Below, piece by piece: positions 46,819 to 60,100 of a stretch of 64,000 bases of DNA. The translations under genes and the position numbers were made by a program. Under the pieces are notes generated by a model, which had not been told where the DNA came from, ran no database searches, and was given only the letters and a program-made list of their open reading frames with translations. The stretch's first letter is position 1. Each line of letters begins with the position of its first letter. Origin of the DNA: Vishniacozyma victoriae (lineage: Eukaryota; Basidiomycota; Tremellomycetes; Tremellales; Bulleribasidiaceae); the NCBI GenBank assembly GCA_017654735.1, contig JADPYG010000088.1, forward strand, positions 3,720,001 through 3,784,000, written 5' to 3'.

Positions 46819-48439
46819 ATGACAAGGACAACTCATAAATCACATCCAACACCTTCGTTCCCAGTCTATTGCCTAGATTGGGCAGATGATCAAACATTAC
46901 TCCTGGGAGGTGGAGGTGGAGCTTCAAGAAGTGGAATCTCAAATATGCTCGTGCGTCCTTCACGTGTCACCTTCGCGTCGGGGTACTAAAGCGCGTAGAA
47001 AATATGTACAGTCTCTGCCGATGGTCAGGATGTGGTATACAAGAACGAATTGAAATTGAGTAATGAAGAGGACGCGCCTATGACTATGGCTGTGGATCGG
47101 AAAGTACGTCAAGTCCAGGTAGTGAAGTATGGAGCTGATGTACAGGGAAAGAAGTTGATTACTGGTGTGAACACTTCCCAACAGTCTGTGGAAAGTGGGC
47201 GTAATGATCATGCGAGGGTGTATAGCTTTGCGGATGACAAGTTAGCTTCTCCTTTGAAACCTTCGGATATGAGCTGACTGACAGGGTGGAATTCGTAAAT
47301 GGTCAAAAGACAATCACAGCCTCTTGGTCAGATGATTACCCATACCAGGCATGTCTCTTATACACCGATATGAGTTCAGCTAATGATCAGAAACTCACGG
47401 CATTGGCACCAGCTATGGACCTGATAGCTATCGGAACCACGGATAATCGAGTCTCGATACTCCGTTATCCGTCCCTTGAAGCTGTCGTACCCGTTATCGA
47501 GCTCAAGTCGGAATTAGTCGATCTGAACTGGGGAGGCAAGGAAGGGAAATGGGTTAGCTACTTCTATCATACCCTTCGAATGAGCTGACGGATAGTTAGC
47601 GGTCACGACCACAGACTCACTCTTTCTATATGAGCTTTCTGGGGAGAAATTGGGTGCACACCTGATACAGACGATTTACCCACCGAGTATCGATATCGTA
47701 CCCGTCAACTTCCGTTCAGCCAGGTGCGTCTATATACCCCTGAATGAGCAGCCACTGATCCCAGATTCTCACCACATCCATCAGCCCCAACCATCCACGC
47801 AGTATTAAATGCCTCCAAACCATCTAAGCGAGGTGGACCACGTAAAGCTTTTGTGGCTACTTTTACACTTGTCGCTGGACCTAGTAAAGCACCACATACC
47901 GCTGAAGAGGATGAGAGTAGTAGTGTCAAGGGTAAAGAGAAGGAGGCAGAGGAGGAGCTGGGAAGATGGGATGTGGTATTGAGGAGGGAGGTTGCTACCA
48001 AGCCAGTCACTGTGTTTGATGTCAGGTAAGCTCATCGTTCGAGAACCTGGAGGCTAAAGCTGAGAACAGTTCTGATGGAGCTCTATTGGCCTACGGATGT
48101 TCAGATCTGTCGATTGGGATCCTGGACGCCAAGACATTGGCTGTAAGCTATTTCGGCCTGTGGCGACGAAAAAGCTGACCAGCAGCCACTACTCAAGATC
48201 CTAGCGGCACACTCATTCCCACCGACCGCACTGAAGTTCAACCCATCTGCAAACCTCCTAGTCTCGGCCAGTGCAGACAATACCATTCGGGCTATTGTCG
48301 TTCCACCCTCTTTCGCGGGAAGTAAGCTCTCCTTTCCCGCATGCCGCTCGAGCAAAGCTGATGTGTAGTGTCAATGGTGTTGATTGCTTTCCTGATTGCT
48401 GTCCTCATGTTACTGCTTGCTTTGTATATACGTCATTAG
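46819..48439 (+). CDS. SEC12: Sec12/PREB, guanine-nucleotide exchange factor for Sar1
   Basis: ER membrane WD40 protein that activates Sar1 to start COPII vesicle formation; about 430 residues in eight exons. The Sec12 K-loop signature LLLGGGGGASRSGISN follows YCLDWADDQT. WD-type strands follow: IAIGTTDNRVSILRYPSLEA, LVDLNWGGKEGKWLAV, GALLAYGCSDLSIGILDAKT and ALKFNPSANLLVSASADNTI. The C-terminus is a single hydrophobic anchor, MSMVLIAFLIAVLMLLLALY, followed by IRH, a very short lumenal end. The start at 46819 (MTRTTHKSHP) was preferred over an in-frame ATG at 46762 because the upstream residues have no family match. The spliced frame is continuous across all introns. Confidence 0.9.
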
Positions 48440-48873
48440 CTCATGACCGTTTCGGCAATGTCGATATTAGATGTATGCTATACATGGTCAGAGTGAATAG
48501 TGAATACTTCCGTAAAATCAGGCGCGTCATTATGATCAGCCATCCGTTGTATCCGAGTCTGTGGTAAGGTGTACATACCCTTCATGTACTGATACAACCA
48601 TCTTTCTCATCTCCAGGAACGTTCTCAATCATCTTGCCAAGTCATATCAAAAAATCGCTCTGGACCGACCCCGTAGAAGTGTACCTGTTTCATCTAGATT
48701 GTGTGACGGGAAGGACGGTAAACAATACACCAGGTACGAGAACGCTTCTTTCTTCTGCCCGCTTCATTCTCCCCGAGACCGCACTGATCAACAGCCATCA
48801 TCCACTCTCATAATCAAAGGCCATCCATGATATTCTAGCTCTTTACGATACCATAGGAGACCAACTCGATAAG
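48440..48873. other. Spacer, nothing recognised
   Basis: Between SEC12 and the SAM-like gene on the same strand. A few short open frames lack coding character and no RNA gene was recognised. Confidence 0.5.
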
Positions 48874-50876
48874 ATGTATCGCTCTACATCCAGCTCAACA
48901 CCGTCCCGGCCCTCCTCTAGGTCCTCATCAATATCTCAAGACCCTCTTTTGGGTCTACCCCAATCTACCTCCATGCCCCTTATACCCACTACCACTCCAC
49001 CCCGCCCAAACCATTCTAAGCCATCAACCCAACATCTCAGATCACCCCAAACACCAGCCTCTTCATCGAAAAATCAGAACTTTCACCCATACCTCATTCA
49101 GACGACTTCATCCTCCCTACTCAGTCGGACCAACTCTAGTCCCGCTCAACCTTTATATGAGGGTGGGAGTAGACATCGGGTAAGTAGGAGTATGAGTGCT
49201 TTGAATAAGCCCGAATCTGTCAGAGATTCGGCGTCGGAAGCTAGTGCAAGTGAGGATGGGATGACACCTGGGAAGAGTCCTCAGGCAAAGGTAGTGAGAG
49301 TGGGGATGAAGAGGAGCGGGACATTACCTTCGTTTCCCAGTACAGAAAATCTGAGAGAGAAAGCGAGGCCTAGAGAGGTGGTATTACCTGTGAGTAGCTG
49401 TGATTTACTGATTTGAGTATGAATATAGCTGATGAGCAGAATGACCCAAAGATCTGGACTGGTACGCTATAAACTCTGATGTAGACTACGGTATAGCTGA
49501 CAATCTAGCATCGGAGCTCGCTCAGTACCTGACCAGATCCCTCAGCAAGACATCACACAGTACGATCGACGACCAGACCCTCCCGGCACCTTTGGTGGAA
49601 GATATCAAATCCTGGATCCTCCGACATCAAGTCACAGGGCGAGCATTTCTCAAAGGACCCGAAACGTGGACGTAAGCTATCATGAACCAAACAAGTCGAG
49701 GCAAAGCTGATGTATAGGACATCTTCTCGCCCGCCCCCTTTTCTACCGCTTCTGACATCCATCTCGAGACGATTGAGGAGATCATCAATCCATTCTCGAA
49801 TGTCCAACTCGAACTCAGCAACAATAACAGAAGATCCCGAAGATGAATTCGGCCCGTCCTCAGTACTCGTTGAAGAAGATGAGGAATATCGTCACCACGG
49901 TGTCGCGAGGGGAGTTAAGGGAATGGCTCAAGCGTATGATGCTATCCACTCTTCCGCCTCTGAAGCAAGTATCTCAGGTGATGAGTCGATTATACGACAG
50001 AATACAGGCGACCATCGGAGGGAAGTTTGGAAGAGATGGGAAGCTGAGATGAGACCTCTCCAAAGGCAGGACACGGGGTCGAGTATAGGAAGTGTGGATG
50101 AAGTCATGCTTTCTGCTGCTAGGGGTATGCCGATCAAAGAGGTCCAGGTGTATACGGATGAAGAGGAGGAGGAAGGAAAGGGTGGGACTATTAAACCGAA
50201 TCTAATGAGGACGAGTGTAGTTCCCGTGGAACTGAGTTCGAGTGGATCAAGCGCTTCCCCACCCTCCGCTTACCTCTCTTCAAGTCCCGAGAAGCCGACA
50301 GATACTTCAAACACATCACACCTGACCCCCGTCAGACCATTGGATGGGGGTAGATCCCATTCCGTCACGCCCACACCCGATCCACAGCGCGTTGCCGAGC
50401 ATACCTCGCCAATTCCCGCTGCACGACTCAACCCGATCGGGCGCCAATCACTGGGACGATCCACATCCCGGAAATTACCCATTCCTTCACTTGAGAAAGG
50501 GGCAGAGACGGACGACGAGCACGAAGATGAAAAACATTACTCTGCCGCTAGGAGAGTGACCATTCGGCCAACGCCCCGCATCAGCTCTAGGACGATCTTT
50601 ACTGCCCCCCAGAAATCAGAGCGGGAACTAGCATTGGAACTCGAAGTAACGGAAATGAAGGCCCGTCTAGAAGAATTAGAGGGACGATTGAACACCGTCG
50701 AATCTACTCCAGCGGTTGTCGATCACGATATCACAAGTTACATCTTTGGGAAACTTGGTCTTGGTGGGAAGGGTGATGGACTGCCTAATAGGGTGGGAGA
50801 ATTACCTGCTTATCTCTTCCTTGTTGGTTTTGGGGTTGGAGCTGTATTTGTAAGGGTCCTTTTCTCTAGGAAATGA
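48874..50876 (+). CDS. Tail-anchored protein with SAM-like domain
   Basis: Four exons give about 620 residues. The first 180 are Ser/Pro-rich and disordered. A helical, SAM-like domain follows: NDPKIWTASELAQYLTRSLS, LVEDIKSWILRHQVTGRAFL and KGPETWTTSSRPPPFLPLLT, with the tryptophan and Leu pattern of sterile alpha motifs. Long Ser/Thr/Pro linkers with SP sites come next. Then a coiled coil (SERELALELEVTEMKARLEE, LEGRLNTVE) and a C-terminal hydrophobic anchor LPAYLFLVGFGVGAVFVRVL ending FSRK. A short basic tail after a single anchor suggests a tail-anchored ER or mitochondrial outer membrane protein. The three introns are 45-50 nt. Partner and role are unknown. Confidence 0.7.
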
Positions 50877-51151
50877 TTTGGGTTTATGGGGGTTTGAGGA
50901 TTTTGCTTGCTTCTCTGCTCTTATGCTTATGCTTGGTACTATACTGCTATACTATTTAACGATGTACATTAGACACGATGTATGATATATGACTCCAACC
51001 AGGGAGGTGCAGCCTCTTTGCACCTATTATTGAGCAGTCCAGCAAGCACGTCTGTGCAAACAGTGTTACACAGGCAGACGACCAATAATAGTACCAAAAC
51101 AGGATATAATACCACATTTCATACCCTCTACAAACACCAATAGAAAAACCC

Positions 51152-54100
51152 CTAATAATCATCATCCTCATCTTCATCATCATCATCCCCACTGTCCTCC
51201 CCGGTCAAGCTTCCAGTCCCACTAGCAACACTCTGAGCAGCTTGTGCTTTCAATTTAGAACCCAAATTCAATTTAATCTTTCCAACCCCAGCAGCTTTAA
51301 ACATCGGCGTAGAAGTTCCACTTGCCACTTGACTAGGCCCACCACTACCACCACTGGTGTTGGCATTTCGAGAGGCGATTGCAGCGAGTTCGATATCGTA
51401 TAACCTATCGAATTCCTCTTGCATCTGATCGGCAGCTTCGTAGACCCATGATCCTTCTTGGTTGTATGTCCTTGCGTTGTCCCATAGTAAGTGCATTTCG
51501 GATTTGAATGTGGGAAGAGAGTAAGTTGCGTCCTTGTCTATCTTCTTCTTGATTTGTTTCATACAGATTGGACGTTTGATAATTTGGAAGTAGTCGGGAT
51601 AGTCCTATTTCATTAGCTCTGTTTTACGCATCTGGTACAGGCGACTCACGGTTCTGGATACCGGGTCGATGAAGTAGGTATTAAGCATTTCCCCTACTTC
51701 ACTCTGCATAGCATTGACCTCATTGTAGATTTTCAACATGCTCTGTCGATCTTCTCCACTACCCTGTCCCTCGACCTTTCGACGTTTCTACTCATCAGTC
51801 ATCGCCCAAAATAAAAACAGAAAGAAGACGTACAGCACCATCATCACCGACGACACTAGGGGTAACACTCTGACTTGGTCTCGACCTCTTCTTGACACCC
51901 TTAGGGGGTGGTGTACCTTCTCCAACAGATGAATCTCGCTTGATCTTGATTGTCGTTATCGGTTTACCCTCCGCCTCGGCCTGGGCCAACATTTCATTAA
52001 CCCTCTTTCGCTCCTTTCGACGATCTCCAGATTGTTGTTTACGTTCACCAGCAGTCTCGACATCATCATCACTGGCGTCCATTGCAGTGAGCCATTGATC
52101 ATCGGTAAGTCCATCCGAGTATTTGACTTCTGCTTTAGCCCTACGGCCTCGACCTTGATCTTCGTCATTGACTGCCTGACTGGCGAGGTGATCACCGATA
52201 TCGATTCGGTAGAATGGAGGAAGTTCATTCTCGGCCATCAAGGTAGGTGGGAGAGGACCAGATCCACCGTCGATCGCAAATCGTTCTTTGCGGAGTTCCT
52301 CACGTTCACGATCCATCTTGGCAAAGATCTCGAGTTCGTGATCTCCACGAGCGAGCAGTTCATTGAGCTCGTCATCGTCAAGTTCGTTGGTCTCATCGGT
52401 ATCCTTTTCGTCGTTGGTCTCGAACGCCTTGGCCTAAATCATCAGCATATATATCTTACCAGTGAGACAGAGGACTGACCAAGAGAGCTTCATACTCTGC
52501 ACCAGTAGTGACATCGTCGAATTTACCAGCTTGGATGACTTTACCATCAATCTCAAGTTTGGCCTGTGCTCGAGCCAAAACAAGTTCCTCGACAGTGTTG
52601 GACGAAATCAATCGCAGTACCCTGACTTCCTTCTTCTGACCAATTCGATGAGCTCTATACAATCAGCCAAGTCTCCGAAGTAGTATGGTGACGTACCGAT
52701 CCTGAGCTTGCAAATCGGCATGAGGATTCCAATCAGTATCATAGCTATTCATTAGCTAATTGCACACCAGAGTAGGGTAGCTTACATAATGACAGTATCG
52801 GCAGATTGGAGATTCAAACCCAAACCACCAGCTCGAGTGGATAAGATGAAGACCTGATATGGCGAGTTTGGATCGTTGAAAGTCGACAACAAAGCCTGAC
52901 GATCGTCTGCTTTGGTCGAACCATCAAGACGACAGAATTGCCAGCCTCGATGACTGAAGAAATCGGCAATGAGAGTCATGATTTCCGTCATTTGGAAGAA
53001 GATCAACACCTACTGATTAGCGCATTTTCCTTTGACAGATAGAGAAGGAATGGACATACCTTGTGACCTGTCTTGAAGAGCTTAGGGAGGATTCGATCGA
53101 GCAACTCGAACTTTCCTGATGTCCTCATGATTTGCTCATCGATAGAATTACCGGGTGGAGCGAAATCCTCATCAACCTCAGGGAAGACGTAAGGGTGGTT
53201 ACAGATCTTCCTAAGTTGCATCAAGGCGTTTTGAAGCGTAGGTGCTCTTCGTGGTTTACTATACGTCAACTTCTGTCCGCGTGTTGGGCATTAGAAGCTT
53301 ACCCAGCAGTCATATCAATAGGAAGTGTCTTGTATTTCTGTACACTCTCGTATAACTTCCATTGCAATGCCGACATCTTTGTGTAGATGACTTTCTCGAC
53401 TTTATCAGGTAATTCCGATTCGACATCCTTCTTCAATCGACGAAGTAAGAAAGGTCGTAGGACTTTATGTAGACGCTTGACGACTAGCAGAGCTTCTTCT
53501 TCATTCATCTCCATCTTTTCACCACCGGTATTGGCGAATGGGGCATTGAACCAATCATCGAACGATTTGACGGAGTTGAAGATCTTAGGCAAGACGAAAT
53601 TGAGCAGTGCCCAAAGTTCTGGCAAATTGTTCTGAAAGTCAGCTTGAGTTTCGACGCGCAATTGGAGGGAGCTGACCTGGAGGGGGGTTCCTGTCAAAAT
53701 CAACCTATATCGAGTCGTATAATACTCATTCAGCGTCTGTGATAATTTCGACTTGACATTCTTCATCCTATGTCCTTCATCGATAATCATGTGCACCCAT
53801 TTGATCTTGGACAGTAATGGTCGTTCCTTGATAACGTATTCGTAGGTTGTCATACAGACTTGGAAATCACCAGATCTGATACGACCATATTGCTCTTTTC
53901 GCTGGAGAGGCCCACCTTTGAGGATAACACATCGTACGGCTGGTGCCCATTTTTCGAATTCGAGCGTCCAATTTGTAAGTGTCGAGAGGGGTACAAGGAC
54001 GAGGAAAGGACCGGGTTGACGTTTCTTTTCAATCAAATAGGTGATGAGCGAAATGGTTTGAATCGTTTTACCGAGACCCTGATTTATTAGCAGAAGCTTT

Positions 54101-56148
54101 CGCACAATCCCATCTGACTCACCATCTCATCGGCGAGGATACCATTCAGCCTGTTGTTGTACAAACTGATCATCCATTGTAGACCCTTGACCTGGTAATC
54201 TTTCAAAGTACCACCAGTCAACATGGATGCCTGTCCTGTGACCTTCTCCTGGATCCTATGAGAAACAGCATAATAGTCCACTTTTCCTTCCTTCCTCTCT
54301 GCTCCTTCCTCTTCACCATCCTGTCGCCTAGCACCAAACATGGCTTCGCTCGCTGGGCCATCTTCTTGCTCGAATGGTAATTCCAATTCAGCCTGACCTC
54401 GGTGGACATCATCATTCTGCTGAGCCACCACTGCGGCCGCCAAGGTTTCGAGGTATTGATCGGTCTGCTTGAGGAGATGGCCGATACGTGAATCCTTGGC
54501 TTCACCGAGTAAAGCGAGATAAGCATCTTCATCATCGTTCTTGAGTGCCTTGAGACGTTCTTTGGCCAATCGTTCGATTCGCCTCTGTTCTTCCTTTTCA
54601 GTTTCGGCGTGAATTCGAAGCATGGATCGACCGAGGCGACGCATCTTGTCGGCGCCAGCACCGCGTGATGATCCCACACCAGCTTCAATGATCTTTTGAC
54701 CGTGGTCACAGATTGAAGTAATGTAGGCCACATGTCGCTGTTTACCTCGTTGTTCCCGTTCGGTTCGTTGTCGCCTTTCGGCAGATTCGGTCGCTCGAGC
54801 ATCTCGGAGGGTATGAGTTCGGAATCGCCTGAATTGACTTCGATCCGCAGGGACCTGAGTCGCACCGTGCATCGCACGCACTACATCCTCTCGAAGCAGT
54901 CTCTGCTTTTCCGCAAGTCGAAGTTGCATGAGCTCAATTCGAGCCTTGATGCCGAGGTTTGAGCCGGGCTTCTTGTCGTCCTGTGCTACTCCTGGGATCT
55001 CTTTGGCTCCAGATTGTGCGTTCCCGAGATTGGCATCCATCTCTTCTAGCTCCTTGATTCTCCATGCTTTACGAGTTTCGATGTATCGATTCCTTTCTTG
55101 CATAAGCAGATATGGGTCGAGATTCTTTGGCATCGTCGTTGGGACCAGAGTTCGCTGTAGCTTGCTGAGTGGGTTGGCCATTTCCTCGTCGAATTTGCGG
55201 TATGCAAATGCGTTTGGGTGGGTATAGGCATTGTAAGGATAAATCATCGAACTCGAATCGAATTCCATGGCATGCAATGGGTCGGTAGGAGGCGTAATGA
55301 CTTTTTCTCCATCACTGTCCGAAGACTTGTCCATATCCAATCCACTTCCAAGCCCTTGCTGCTTGTTCGCATTATCGGAAACAACCGCGTCGACTACTCG
55401 TTCGGTGACTCGTGATTCGAGGTCGGTGGATGTAGGGGCAGGGACTCCAACTATGCCAGGTGGGTTCTTTCCAGCAGCAGCGTCTTGGAGGTATGTTGGG
55501 ACAGTCTTGTTCTGGGATAGAAGCTGGTATGCTGCGGCTTGTGAACGGACTTGAGCGATTTGCTGAGCGTTCATTGCGACATGGCTTGTGTTTGCGGCTG
55601 GAGCTGATTGTTAGGATATACTAGCTGAAACACAAGATGGCTTACGAGTAGGAGCAGCCGGTGTAGGTGCAGGTGTACTGCTAGCTTGAGGCTTTGGCAA
55701 AGCATCTGTTCGGGCCTTTTCGCTGTCTCGTCAGAATCATTTCGAGAGAGGGACTTAGGAAGTACTCACTCATTTAGATATTTATACCTGTCGTATACGT
55801 CAATTAGGTTTGACAACTGAGCGACTCGACTGGAGTTCTCTTTAGTCTGACCAGTAGCCATCAAATCAGCCAGCATCTACCATCAGCATTACTCTACCCT
55901 TGTTTGATCCTACTGACCTTTTTGAAACTAGCGATTTTCTCAGGCGTGAATGCCTTGACCATCTCCCTCTTCTGCTCGTCCGTCATCCCACCTTGAGGTC
56001 TTGGTGCAGCGGCAGCTGATGGAGGTACTGATCCAGAAGCAGTAGGTGCGGCAGGATTAGATTGTGTAGCGGTACCATTGGATGTATTAACGGGTGCAGT
56101 CGAGGTGGACGCGGAAGTATCGATAGGTGGTGGAATTGGGTCTGCCAT
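51152..56148 (-). CDS. Sth1/Snf2 chromatin-remodelling ATPase
   Basis: Catalytic subunit of RSC/SWI-SNF, about 1,440 residues over some 15 exons. The N-terminus has a QLQ-like stretch ([20 protein letters not shown]). An HSA region ([20 protein letters not shown] with flanking basic helices) follows. The ATPase has [36 protein letters not shown] (motif I), DEGHRMKN (motif II), [19 protein letters not shown] (split by an intron), then [40 protein letters not shown] and [18 protein letters not shown] linker with [20 protein letters not shown] leads to a bromodomain ([37 protein letters not shown]) that keeps the acetyl-lysine-binding Asn. The C-terminus is acidic ([11 protein letters not shown]). 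The start at 56148 (MADPIPPP) was chosen over an in-frame ATG at 56181. Sth1 versus Snf2 identity was not decided. Confidence 0.94.
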
Positions 56149-56600
56149 CCTGGGCCGACTAATTATATGTCGAGAGGCCAAGTTGCGGTGTAGATGGGTT
56201 ACGAGTGTATGTACTTGATGCTACTTGAAAGCAGTCGCGTGAATTATACAGGATAGTAAATGTGTGGGTGTGGAGGCGCGTAAGATGAGTCTAGTCTAGT
56301 TCGGTTGAATAGGAACCACCGAGACATAGAGTAGCTTGAGACTAAGGGGTGATATTTGATTCCGTTTAGTATATAAACACCGCGTTGGGTAGGTGTGGCA
56401 CTTGACATGAGTGAAGGAGGAAAGAAGGCCATATTGGTCAACTATTCGTTCACATGCATTGCTATTCACTTCTTACTCGGTGTCATACTCATTGATGTAT
56501 AAATGCTACTCAAGGCATAGGAGAGTCGATCTATACATATACAGCTATGAAGAGCTAGAAGGAGGAAGCTAAACAGTCGGAAGGAAGTCAGAATACTTAC

Positions 56601-56625
56601 ACCACACACACACACATACACACAC
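56601..56625. repeat. (CA)n microsatellite
   Basis: An almost uninterrupted CA run of about 25 bp, with one TA interruption, in the promoter spacer. Confidence 0.8.
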
Positions 56626-56966
56626 TTTCCCTCCTTCAAGACGTACCCAGAGTTTCATAAAGGCTTCTCACCAATAAAATGAAGGAAAGAAGGAACGAAA
56701 CATGAAAGATGACACTTTCAGGCGGTGCAAGGGGTTACCAGTAACGACCTGATCAAAGCCTATGATCACCTAGACCTATGCTATGATCGTCATCATCCAA
56801 TCGTTTCATCCCTTACAACTACCTTCGAGCTCGGTCCTTCAATCTTCCTAATCTCACTAATCACATGTCACCTCCGTTCTTCTCTACTTCGAATTATCAT
56901 TTGATACCTCTGCAGATCCTTTGCTCGAGCTGGGCTCGAGTATCGGTATAGGTTTAAACGCTCTTT

Positions 56967-57083
56967 GTGAGTCTCCATTTCACTCCCTTCTCCCTCACGT
57001 TCACCTTCACGACCACAGTCCGAGCACCTCCCTCACTACATCACCTTCTCACTACTCTATAAGCGAGCACTGATAATGCTTAG
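56967..57083 (+). other. 5'UTR intron that removes an upstream ATG
   Basis: The donor GTGAGTC at 56967 and acceptor TGCTTAG ending at 57083 enclose 117 nt; the branch site is CTGATAAT. An ATG at 57076 lies inside the acceptor region and would be removed by splicing, moving the start to 57148. Confidence 0.6.
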
Positions 57084-57147
57084 GCTTCCTCTATCATCTA
57101 TATTCAATGGACATGATACTCTAGCAACCCGCCCTAAACTCATTACA

Positions 57148-60100
57148 ATGGCGACCTATCCTGCTCCTACCCCTCATATCGTCAGACCCCTCTCGCCAAT
57201 CACTGAACTCACCACTCCATCTTCCGCACGGTCCATCAGCCTTCCGGTGGTAGAGGATAAGATATACGATTATAATGACGAGTCACCCATTCGACCACGA
57301 GCACTAGGTGAAGTGGAGGAGGAAAGAGATGGGGATGGGGATAGTGTCTACTCTCAAGGGTCTTCATGTACAGTGGTCCCCAACGACCCAGCACCATCCG
57401 CCGAAGTATCAACCTCGCCTTCGGATGACGCACCCCCAATCTCACCACCAGCCAATATCCGCCCATTCCCAACTCCATCAGGAAGTCTACCTCCTCCTCC
57501 CCGCTCTGCAACCTTACCTGTGCGCACATCTGCCCGAGCAGTCCTACCAATCTCCCCCGGTCTAGCTTACCTCCAAGATACTGGATCCGCCTTCGCTTCA
57601 CCCATCAGTCCCGGCGCACAGACCCTCACCGATCAGACTCCGGAGGCGGAGAAGGAAGATGAAGAGGTGGATAGGATTAGTCTGGCAAGTGTCAGTTCAG
57701 CTGGGATTGCAGGTGTAGGAGCACATTCCAAAGCGACTGCTCCCGGTCCTAGGAGTAGGCCTGGCAGTATCATTGTTGCTGAGCAAGTGAGTGCTTGACC
57801 CGGTGTCAATGGGCAAGCTGATATGTAGACTAAACCTCCCGGACACGCAAGAAAAAGTTCACTGACCAGCCATATCACCCCGGTGATGCCCTCACCTTTG
57901 GTATCACCTCAGAGTCGACCTTCCGGTACTCGAGACGCAGGGGTGAGCTGGATAATCTTCGATGGAGTAGACATAGCTGATCTATAGTATAAACCCACCG
58001 ACACGCCAACATTTCCGAGGAGCAGGCCTAGCTCCATTAATGTATCCGAGCAAGTGAGTCCGATCCCTCGTTGTGGCGTATGAACATACTGACGTACAGT
58101 ACAAACCTGCAGACATGGCAAACAGAATCTCACAGAGTTACCACCCTTCTTTAGTCAATATCCCAGTGATCCCCTCTCCCCACGGATCACCTCGGATTCG
58201 ACCCACCAGCATTGGGGGCGTGAATAAATCTAAAGATATGGCAAATAGGATATCCCAGACCTATCACTCGTCGATGGTCAACATCCCAGTCGTCCCTTCG
58301 CCTCATGGATCACCCCGAAGTCGACCTACTAGTATCAGGATGTCTTCGCATTCGTCGCTCGTGAATATCCCAACGATGCCCTCGCCACATGGTTCTCCTC
58401 GAAGTCGGCCATCTAGCATTAGGATGGTTTCAGCTCATCCCTCTCTTGTCAATATCCCAATTATGCCTTCTCCGGTACCGTCACCTAGAAGCCGACCCAA
58501 CAGTATTCATGGTATCAGTCAGGTAAGTTCGATTTCGCTTGACATGTGCAGTGAGCTGACTCTCAGCGACAGATCGATCTATCAATGAAAATCCCGTCCA
58601 ACCACTCCCTGGTCAATATCCCATTCCTCCCCTCGTCACCAGCTCCTGTTCCGAAGACCGCTACCATTGCATCTCTAATCAGTCCCGGGGCCGAGATCCC
58701 CGTTACTCGTCGAGGATCTCCTCCTAATCGATCGCGACCTTCCAGCCCTAAATCTCGAACTGGGACACTAAAGAAGAGACCCATGAGTTTGCATACTTCT
58801 CGACCTGGGAGTTGGCATGTCGATTCCCCCCTTGGCTCGAGTAGTATCAAAGCCAAGAAATCTGTCAAAGGGAAGAGGAGTTCTGCATTGATTGAGGAGG
58901 AAGGTGGAGGGTCGAGTAATGATGTAAGCTGAGAAGCACTGTTCGTGCGTTGCCAGCTGACAGATAGAATCACTCGGACGTATCGGCTGGAAACTCTCGT
59001 CGTGGAAGCAAGAGGGTATCCAGGATCCCATCTCTTCTGCTCGCCCTCTTTGAGCCTAACAGCGCAAAACAGTCTCAAGGATCTTTGAGCGTCAAATCAC
59101 CCGCCCCATCTCCCGTTGGACATCAAGTATCACCCATCCCTCACGAGAAAGAAGCTTCGGACGAAATCAAAGGCGATGGTCCACCCCTCGAAGTTATCCG
59201 AACAAGCGGGACATTCGGGATTCAAGATGATGGTAGTACCCACCTACTTTCCATGGAGGAACCAGGATCTCGACCAATGACGGCTACTTCATTCTCTGGT
59301 CGACATCGGCCCAGGCGAGACTCGGATAATGGTACCGTCAGATCTCATCCAATAGGTCCAGCATTGTATATGGGTAATCCCGATCCTCCTCGAGAATCAA
59401 TCGATGAAGGCTCAGAAGAATCAGCAGTATATCAAACTCCGCCATCTTCGAATCAGTCATGTGGACCCGAAAACCTGCACCGGTCAATGACGCCTTTTAA
59501 ACCTGATCATCCTACCAGTCCGCTCGAACATATACTCAGTACTTCTCCGCTGTCTTTGAAAGCAGTCAGTCCAGAAAGGAGATCAGTAGATGGAGCTAGG
59601 ACTTTACAAGTAAACACAGGCAGGTCGGATGTCAGTCAACGCGCACAATCACCTTCAACTGCAGGAAACTCGGCGACGCACAGTCGGACTGGACATGGGA
59701 CAGAGGATGGGACGGCGATGAAAGATGTTTGGGCTCAAACGTCCCCAGCTCCTTCCATTACTAGTTCACGATCAAAACGACCCCTTCCCAAGCCTCCTGC
59801 GGATATACCGACAAACCACACCCGTGGACCCAGAGCAAGACCCACGTCCCTCCCTCCATTCGCTTATGTCCAGCCCGCCCCATCTCCTTCCTCTGATTTA
59901 CCTCTCCTTATCGCTTCTCACCTACTCTCGAACCATGCTACTGCACTCATGCGGCATTCGACCGGTCTGGCAGAAGGAGCAGAGATGATGAAGCGAATGG
60001 CAGATGAGAGTATGCAGTGGGGAGCTGTCCTACTCAATATGGCTTCTGGACAACGGCCGGGAAATGCAATGCCGATGGCCATGCCAGCTAGGCCTTGGTC

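Larger units (their letters stand above)
56149..57147. other. Divergent spacer between STH1 and the exon-repeat gene
   Basis: About 1 kb. Contains a CA dinucleotide tract and the leader intron of the plus-strand gene. No other coding exon was recognised. Confidence 0.5.
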
